Shown in pieces: positions 6,860 through 9,220 of a stretch of 9,220 bases of DNA. The stretch's first letter is position 1. Each line of letters opens with the position of its first letter. The position numbers were made by a program, and so were the translations under genes. The notes below the pieces were generated by a model. That model did not search any database. It saw nothing but the letters and a program-made list of their open reading frames with translations, and was not told the origin of the DNA. The stretch is from RGIG1959 sp045651865 (GTDB lineage: Bacteria > Bacillota > Clostridia > Oscillospirales > Acutalibacteraceae): contig JAZRTC010000151.1 in assembly GCA_045651865.1 (NCBI GenBank), positions 1 through 9,220 of the forward strand. Direction: 5' to 3'.

Positions 6860-7252
6860 TCAGCCGTTGACTTTGTAGTCCTCGCCGAGCAAGTTCATGG
6901 CCTTGCACAGCTTGTGCAGGTACACAAAGGGACCCACAACGATAAACGAGCCGAGCAGAGTCCAGCCCCAGAACGAGCCGGCGCCGAAGCGATAGGAGAT
7001 GCCGCGGCGGGTCAGTTCCTTACCGATACGCGCCGAAATGCGGTGATACCACACAATCGGGGCAATGCCGAAGGTCAGCCACGAGAAGATGAAGACGAGC
7101 AGGCAATAGTGCATCGTCTTTTTGCCATCATATTTCGAGGCGATCACATTGATATCGGTGGACATATTGGAAAATACGACCAGACCGTAGATACCAAAGG
7201 TGATCATCGACAGCAGGATAAGTTTGAGCATTCCATAGTTTGTTTTCGGCAT
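6860..7252 (-). CDS. DUF4234-like small membrane protein (130 aa)
   Basis: A small integral membrane protein with three predicted helices at about residues 8-28, 48-69 and 92-113. The first helix contains ITFGIYGL, the type of motif I associate with DUF4234 proteins, and a related LTFGIAPIVWY segment lies in the second helix. The C-terminus (YLHKLCKAMNLL) also resembles clostridial members as I recall them; this was not searched. Function of the family is not known. The ATG is 8 bases from a perfect AAGGAGG (7261-7267, minus strand) and under a good promoter at 7283-7311. It is monocistronic, convergent with the SGNH operon and divergent from the DUF11 gene, so there is no sign that it works with either. 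Confidence 0.85.
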   Translation of the reverse strand: MPKTNYGMLKLILLSMITFGIYGLVVFSNMSTDINVIASKYDGKKTMHYCLLVFIFSWLTFGIAPIVWYHRISARIGKELTRRGISYRFGAGSFWGWTLLGSFIVVGPFVYLHKLCKAMNLLGEDYKVNG

Positions 7253-7260
7253 AAGACAAT

Positions 7261-7267
7261 CCTCCTT
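7261..7267 (-). promoter_or_regulatory. Ribosome-binding site of the DUF4234-like gene
   Basis: Minus-strand AAGGAGG, a full match to the anti-Shine-Dalgarno core, 8 bases from the ATG complement at 7250-7252. It confirms the start. Confidence 0.9.
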
Positions 7268-7282
7268 AAAATTGGTGATTAT

Positions 7283-7311
7283 ATTTTACTATATTTGTCG
7301 GAATTTGTCAA
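7283..7311 (-). promoter_or_regulatory. Sigma-A type promoter for the DUF4234-like gene
   Basis: On the minus strand the -35 is a perfect TTGACA (7306-7311), the spacer is exactly 17 bases, and the -10 is TAAAAT (7283-7288), one mismatch from consensus. The start of transcription would be near 7276, giving a leader of about 24 bases that contains the ribosome-binding site. Expression is probably constitutive; I see no clear operator. Confidence 0.8.
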
Positions 7312-7318
7312 CAGGTGT

Positions 7319-7370
7319 CACCGACAGGCGGTGTTCTGCATACGATGACATTGACGGGGCAATACCCCGT
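7319..7370 (+). other. Two small hairpins upstream of the DUF11 gene
   Basis: CACCG (7319-7323) pairs with CGGTG (7329-7333) around ACAGG, and ACGGGG (7354-7359) pairs with CCCCGT (7365-7370) around CAATA. They lie between the divergent promoter and the DUF11 gene's ribosome-binding site. They could be operators or leader structures; both stems are short enough to occur by chance. I found no convincing plus-strand promoter here. Confidence 0.35.
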
Positions 7371-7388
7371 GCACTTGAAAATGCAAAA

Positions 7389-7395
7389 AAGGAGG
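7389..7395 (+). promoter_or_regulatory. Shine-Dalgarno site fixing the start of the DUF11 gene
   Basis: AAGGAGG lies 6 bases before the ATG at 7402. The frame is open back to 7315, but that upstream part has no ribosome-binding site and crosses the hairpins, so 7402 is the better start. Confidence 0.9.
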
Positions 7396-7401
7396 AATAC
7401 G

Positions 7402-8250
7402 ATGGCAACCTTTTTCAATCAGGCGACGCTGTCTTACAGCGGCGGCACGGTCAACTCCAATATCACGACGGGCGAGCTCGTCGAGGTGCTGACTGTCAGC
7501 AAAACGGCAGTTGTCGATGAGTATACGCAGGGTGAAGAGATCACCTATGCTGGGAAGCTGATGAACACAGGCGCAAGGGCACTGACAGGTGTAAGGGTGA
7601 CCGATGATCTGGGCGCGTACGCGTTCGGCGGGCAGACGCTCGTGCCGCTTGACTATATCGAAGGCTCGGTCAAGGTGTTTGCAAACGGTGTCCTGCAAGC
7701 GACCCCCACCGTGACCGCAGGCCCGCCCCTTGTCATCAGCGGGATCACCGTTCCCGCCGACGGTGTCACCACCGTCTTATACACGGTGCGCGTAAACAGC
7801 CTTGCCGCTCCCGTCGGCACGGGTGAGATCACCAACACCGTCACCGTCGGTGGCAGTGTCACACCTGTCGAGGCATCCGAGACGATCACCGCCGCGCGGG
7901 AACCCGATCTCACGATCACCAAGTCCCTCAGCCCGACAACCGTTTCCGAAAACGGCGAGCTGACCTACACCTTTGTCATTCAGAACAACGGCAACACCGC
8001 GGCGACCGCCGCCGATGCGATCGTGGTCACCGATACCTTTGATCCGATCCTCAGTGACATCACCGTCACCTACAACGGCGCGGTGTGGTCGGAGCCTGAG
8101 AACTACACCTATAACGAGGCAACGGGTGAATTTGCGACCGTGGCAGGGGAGATCACCGTTCCTGCCGCGACCTTCACGCAGGATCCCGTGACCGGTGTCT
8201 GGACCGCTACCCCCGGCGAGGCAATCCTCACCGTCACAGGCACGGTGTAA
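7402..8250 (+). CDS. DUF11-repeat protein without signal peptide (282 aa)
   Basis: A beta-rich, Thr/Val-rich protein with two DUF11-like immunoglobulin-type repeats, about residues 33-147 and 169-282. Each starts with a signature of the type TVSKTAV or TITKSLSP, followed by G-E-x-T-Y and an N-x-G turn, then the characteristic VTD (VTDDLG, VTDTFD). The short N-terminal region (MATFFNQATLSY...) resembles that of a group of clostridial DUF11 proteins I recall. DUF11 repeats are usually found in surface proteins, yet there is no signal peptide, no LPxTG sorting motif and no membrane segment, so the export route is unclear. The protein ends right after a beta strand (TVTGTV). A role in structural surface or assembly is possible but not shown. 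It is probably transcribed alone. Confidence 0.85.
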   Translation: MATFFNQATLSYSGGTVNSNITTGELVEVLTVSKTAVVDEYTQGEEITYAGKLMNTGARALTGVRVTDDLGAYAFGGQTLVPLDYIEGSVKVFANGVLQATPTVTAGPPLVISGITVPADGVTTVLYTVRVNSLAAPVGTGEITNTVTVGGSVTPVEASETITAAREPDLTITKSLSPTTVSENGELTYTFVIQNNGNTAATAADAIVVTDTFDPILSDITVTYNGAVWSEPENYTYNEATGEFATVAGEITVPAATFTQDPVTGVWTATPGEAILTVTGTV

Positions 8251-8264
8251 CGGGCATAAAAACA

Positions 8265-8295
8265 AAACAGGACTGTCAAAAAGGCAGTCCTGTTT
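8265..8295 (+). terminator. Hairpin terminator after the DUF11 gene (weak U-tract)
   Basis: AAACAGGACTG (8265-8275) pairs perfectly with CAGTCCTGTTT (8285-8295). The stem begins 14 bases after the stop codon. The T run is only TTT before GCATA, so termination may be incomplete, with read-through toward the stronger terminator at 8509-8540. Confidence 0.65.
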
Positions 8296-8508
8296 GCATA
8301 TGTTAGGTTTGCAGGGCATGGATTCATTCGCGCCCTTTATTTTGATTTGTCGTGATGTTGGCTGCGGTATCGACCCCTGCAAACACGCACAATTCCGTCA
8401 GAGAGGCAATACCTATTCATCAGCCAACGGCGACTTCATTATTCATTTGAAAATCCGTTCTTTAACGAATGATGAAAAATGAATAATGAATAGTGAATAA
8501 TACAAACA
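8296..8508. other. Structured non-coding stretch with inverted repeats
   Basis: No convincing gene is present between the DUF11 gene and the small membrane protein gene. The stretch contains a 10-bp perfect inverted repeat (GTTTGCAGGG 8307-8316 with CCCTGCAAAC 8375-8384) and an 8-bp one (GTTGGCTG 8357-8364 with CAGCCAAC 8421-8428). The two would cross if both formed, as in a pseudoknot. A small RNA or an old repeat element is possible. I found no clear promoter or homology to a known RNA class. Confidence 0.4.
8436..8489. repeat. AT-rich 13-bp inverted repeat
   Basis: TCATTATTCATTT (8436-8448) is the exact complement of AAATGAATAATGA (8477-8489), with 28 bases between. The right arm runs on into further degenerate GAATAAT/GAATAGT units to about 8501. 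Simple repeats of this type occur between genes in many clostridial genomes, in my recollection; this was not searched. Confidence 0.65.
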
Positions 8509-8540
8509 AAAAATCCGTCCTCTTTCGAGAACGGATTTTT
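8509..8540. terminator. Strong bidirectional terminator
   Basis: AAAAATCCGT (8509-8518) pairs with ACGGATTTTT (8531-8540), extended after one mismatch by CTC/GAG closed by TTTC. On the plus strand it is followed by more T; on the minus strand an A-rich flank supplies the T run. It lies about 50 bases past the stop of the minus-strand gene at 8592 and most likely terminates it, while also catching read-through from the DUF11 gene. Confidence 0.9.
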
Positions 8541-8591
8541 CTTTTTGTCATTCGTGTCCGAAAAAGAACTGGTCAAAAACCGAGGATTTTT

Positions 8592-8951
8592 TTATTGTTT
8601 TTCATCTGTTTGCTTCTTTTCTTCTATTATAAAAATTCCCAATATAACTGAACAAATTAATGGAACTATCCACATAAGAACCGCATAAATATCCGCCATT
8701 ATAGAAAACCCAAAGATCAAACATGGGGATACAAAAAACAATACGTCACAAATTGCGATAGTAATTCCGGATTTAAACGACTGACTTTTTTTGAAGAAAA
8801 AAATAATATGCACTAAAACAGCGGCAAATGCAGGCACAAGCCAAAGTGTTCCAAAATTTCTGTCTGTTCCACTGGAAATCAAAGATTCCAAACATAAAAT
8901 AAAAATAAGCAAATAATATATAGACAAAATACCAATTAAAACCTTCTTCAT
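8592..8951 (-). CDS. Small four-helix membrane protein of unknown function (119 aa)
   Basis: I do not recognise the family. Four hydrophobic segments fill most of the protein, at about residues 4-26, 36-53, 61-82 and 86-109, followed by a charged tail (EEKKQTDEKQ). The basic loop FKKSQSFK between helices 2 and 3 and the basic N-terminus suggest both ends face the cytoplasm. The gene is clearly more AT-rich, with AT-ending codons, than the SGNH and DUF11 genes, which suggests separate acquisition. It has its own promoter (8972-9000) and a terminator about 50 bases downstream. The ribosome-binding site is probably AAAGGG (8961-8966, minus strand), which would lie at the very 5' end of the transcript. 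No neighbour suggests a function. Confidence 0.75.
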   Translation of the reverse strand: MKKVLIGILSIYYLLIFILCLESLISSGTDRNFGTLWLVPAFAAVLVHIIFFFKKSQSFKSGITIAICDVLFFVSPCLIFGFSIMADIYAVLMWIVPLICSVILGIFIIEEKKQTDEKQ

Positions 8952-8971
8952 ATAATCACACCCTTTAATTT

Positions 8972-9000
8972 ATTATAGCATAAAAGCGACGAAGGAGCAA
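8972..9000 (-). promoter_or_regulatory. Extended -10 promoter for the small membrane protein
   Basis: On the minus strand TGCTATAAT (8972-8980) is a perfect extended -10. A weak -35 TTGCTC (8995-9000) lies 17 bases upstream. Transcription would begin near 8965, leaving a leader of only about 14 bases before the ATG complement at 8949-8951. The upstream edge nearly touches the hairpin array that begins at 9007. Confidence 0.7.
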
Positions 9001-9006
9001 GGTTTT

Positions 9007-9160
9007 AGTGATATTCTGTGCTTCGCACAGAGTGATATTATGCCTTACGGCATAGTGATATTTTTGCTATCGCAAAAGTGATATTATATTCGCCTCCAAA
9101 ACTCGCGAAGCGAATATCTCACTGCGAAGCAATATCACTCGCCGTAAGGCAAATATAACT
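9007..9160. repeat. Array of short hairpins separated by AGTGATATT
   Basis: Four exact copies of AGTGATATT lie at 9007-9015, 9031-9039, 9054-9062 and 9077-9085. Between them are perfect hairpins with different stems: CTGTGC/GCACAG (9016-9030), ATGCC/GGCAT (9040-9053) and TTTGC/GCAAA (9063-9076). After the fourth copy a larger hairpin, ATATTCGC/GCGAATAT (9086-9117), forms an apex. The linker then appears inverted, exact as AATATCACT at 9131-9139 and degenerate at about 9114-9123 and 9152-9160, with small hairpins GCGAAGC and GCC/GGC between. The whole is thus a large imperfect palindrome. It has no coding sense and lies between a promoter and a terminator. I recall similar arrays in gut Clostridia but cannot confirm a name. 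Confidence 0.85.
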
Positions 9161-9194
9161 AAAAAGTCCTTGAGATTTCTCTCAAGGACTTTTT
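9161..9194. terminator. Strong bidirectional terminator next to the hairpin array
   Basis: AAAAAGTCCTTGAG (9161-9174) pairs perfectly with CTCAAGGACTTTTT (9181-9194) around ATTTCT, a 14-bp stem with T runs on both strands. No plus-strand gene ends nearby, so it most likely terminates a gene beyond the right edge transcribed leftwards. It also insulates the hairpin array and the promoter at 8972-9000. Confidence 0.9.
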
Positions 9195-9220
9195 CCTGGG
9201 TGTGCTCCCCGAAAATGAAC

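Noticed and set aside
7291..7333. Operator for the divergent genes around TTGTCGGAATTTGTCAACAGGTGTCA
   Set aside because: The TGTC-containing repeats are short and irregular, with no clear dyad overlapping the promoter beyond the 5-bp stem at 7319-7333.
7351..7382. Plus-strand promoter for the DUF11 gene with -35 TTGACG
   Set aside because: The best -10 candidate (GAAAAT) is 20 bases away, and transcription would then begin within or at the ribosome-binding site. The true promoter was not found.
8303..8482. Small plus-strand open frame in the stretch after the DUF11 gene
   Set aside because: No ribosome-binding site, no recognisable protein features, and the stretch is made of overlapping inverted repeats.
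9007..9160. CRISPR array
   Set aside because: The repeat is only 9 bases, the intervals are 14-15-base perfect hairpins rather than unique spacers, the orientation flips midway, and no cas genes are visible.
9172..9220. Possible 3' end of a minus-strand gene entering from the right edge
   Set aside because: A frame is open for only 12 codons and its stop lies inside the terminator stem. This is too short to support a gene; the terminator is only indirect evidence for one beyond the edge.

Overview
The window looks like a chromosomal segment from an anaerobic, fibre-degrading Firmicute (class Clostridia, probably a gut Oscillospirales/Ruminococcaceae-type bacterium). This rests on Gram-positive signal peptides and a lipobox, purine-rich Shine-Dalgarno sites, type I dockerin modules, a DUF11-type surface protein, a DUF4234-like membrane protein, and hairpin-rich intergenic repeats of a kind I associate with that group. 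Species cannot be assigned from sequence alone.

Positions 1-6848 form one plus-strand operon-like block. It holds the 3' end of one SGNH/GDSL-type esterase, then three complete secreted paralogues, each with a signal peptide, an N-terminal dockerin and an SGNH hydrolase domain (166-1695, 1820-3280, 3466-4878). A fourth complete paralogue lacks the dockerin and is instead a predicted lipoprotein (4880-6055). It is followed, with a 4-bp overlap, by a multi-pass membrane protein (6052-6810), and the block ends at a strong bidirectional terminator (6811-6848). The inferred picture is one ester-hydrolase fold delivered in two ways: docked onto a cohesin-bearing scaffold outside the cell, or tethered to the membrane. 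The likely substrates are acyl or acetyl groups on polysaccharides, but the sequence does not identify them. In all four enzymes a long, beta-rich segment separates catalytic block I from block II. Two of the gene junctions carry related double-hairpin repeats that appear to have been copied together with the genes.

From 6860 to 8250 a minus-strand DUF4234-like membrane protein with a clear promoter (7283-7311) is divergent from a plus-strand DUF11-repeat protein that has no signal peptide (7402-8250).

From 8251 to 9220 the sequence becomes AT-rich and mostly non-coding: a weak terminator, several inverted repeats, a strong bidirectional terminator (8509-8540), a small minus-strand four-helix membrane protein (8592-8951) with an extended -10 promoter, and then a striking array of short hairpins separated by the 9-mer AGTGATATT (9007-9160), followed by another strong terminator (9161-9194).

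The most unusual items are the dockerin/lipoprotein SGNH array with its shared inserted domain, the co-duplicated double-hairpin elements, and the AGTGATATT hairpin array. All functional statements beyond family membership are inference.
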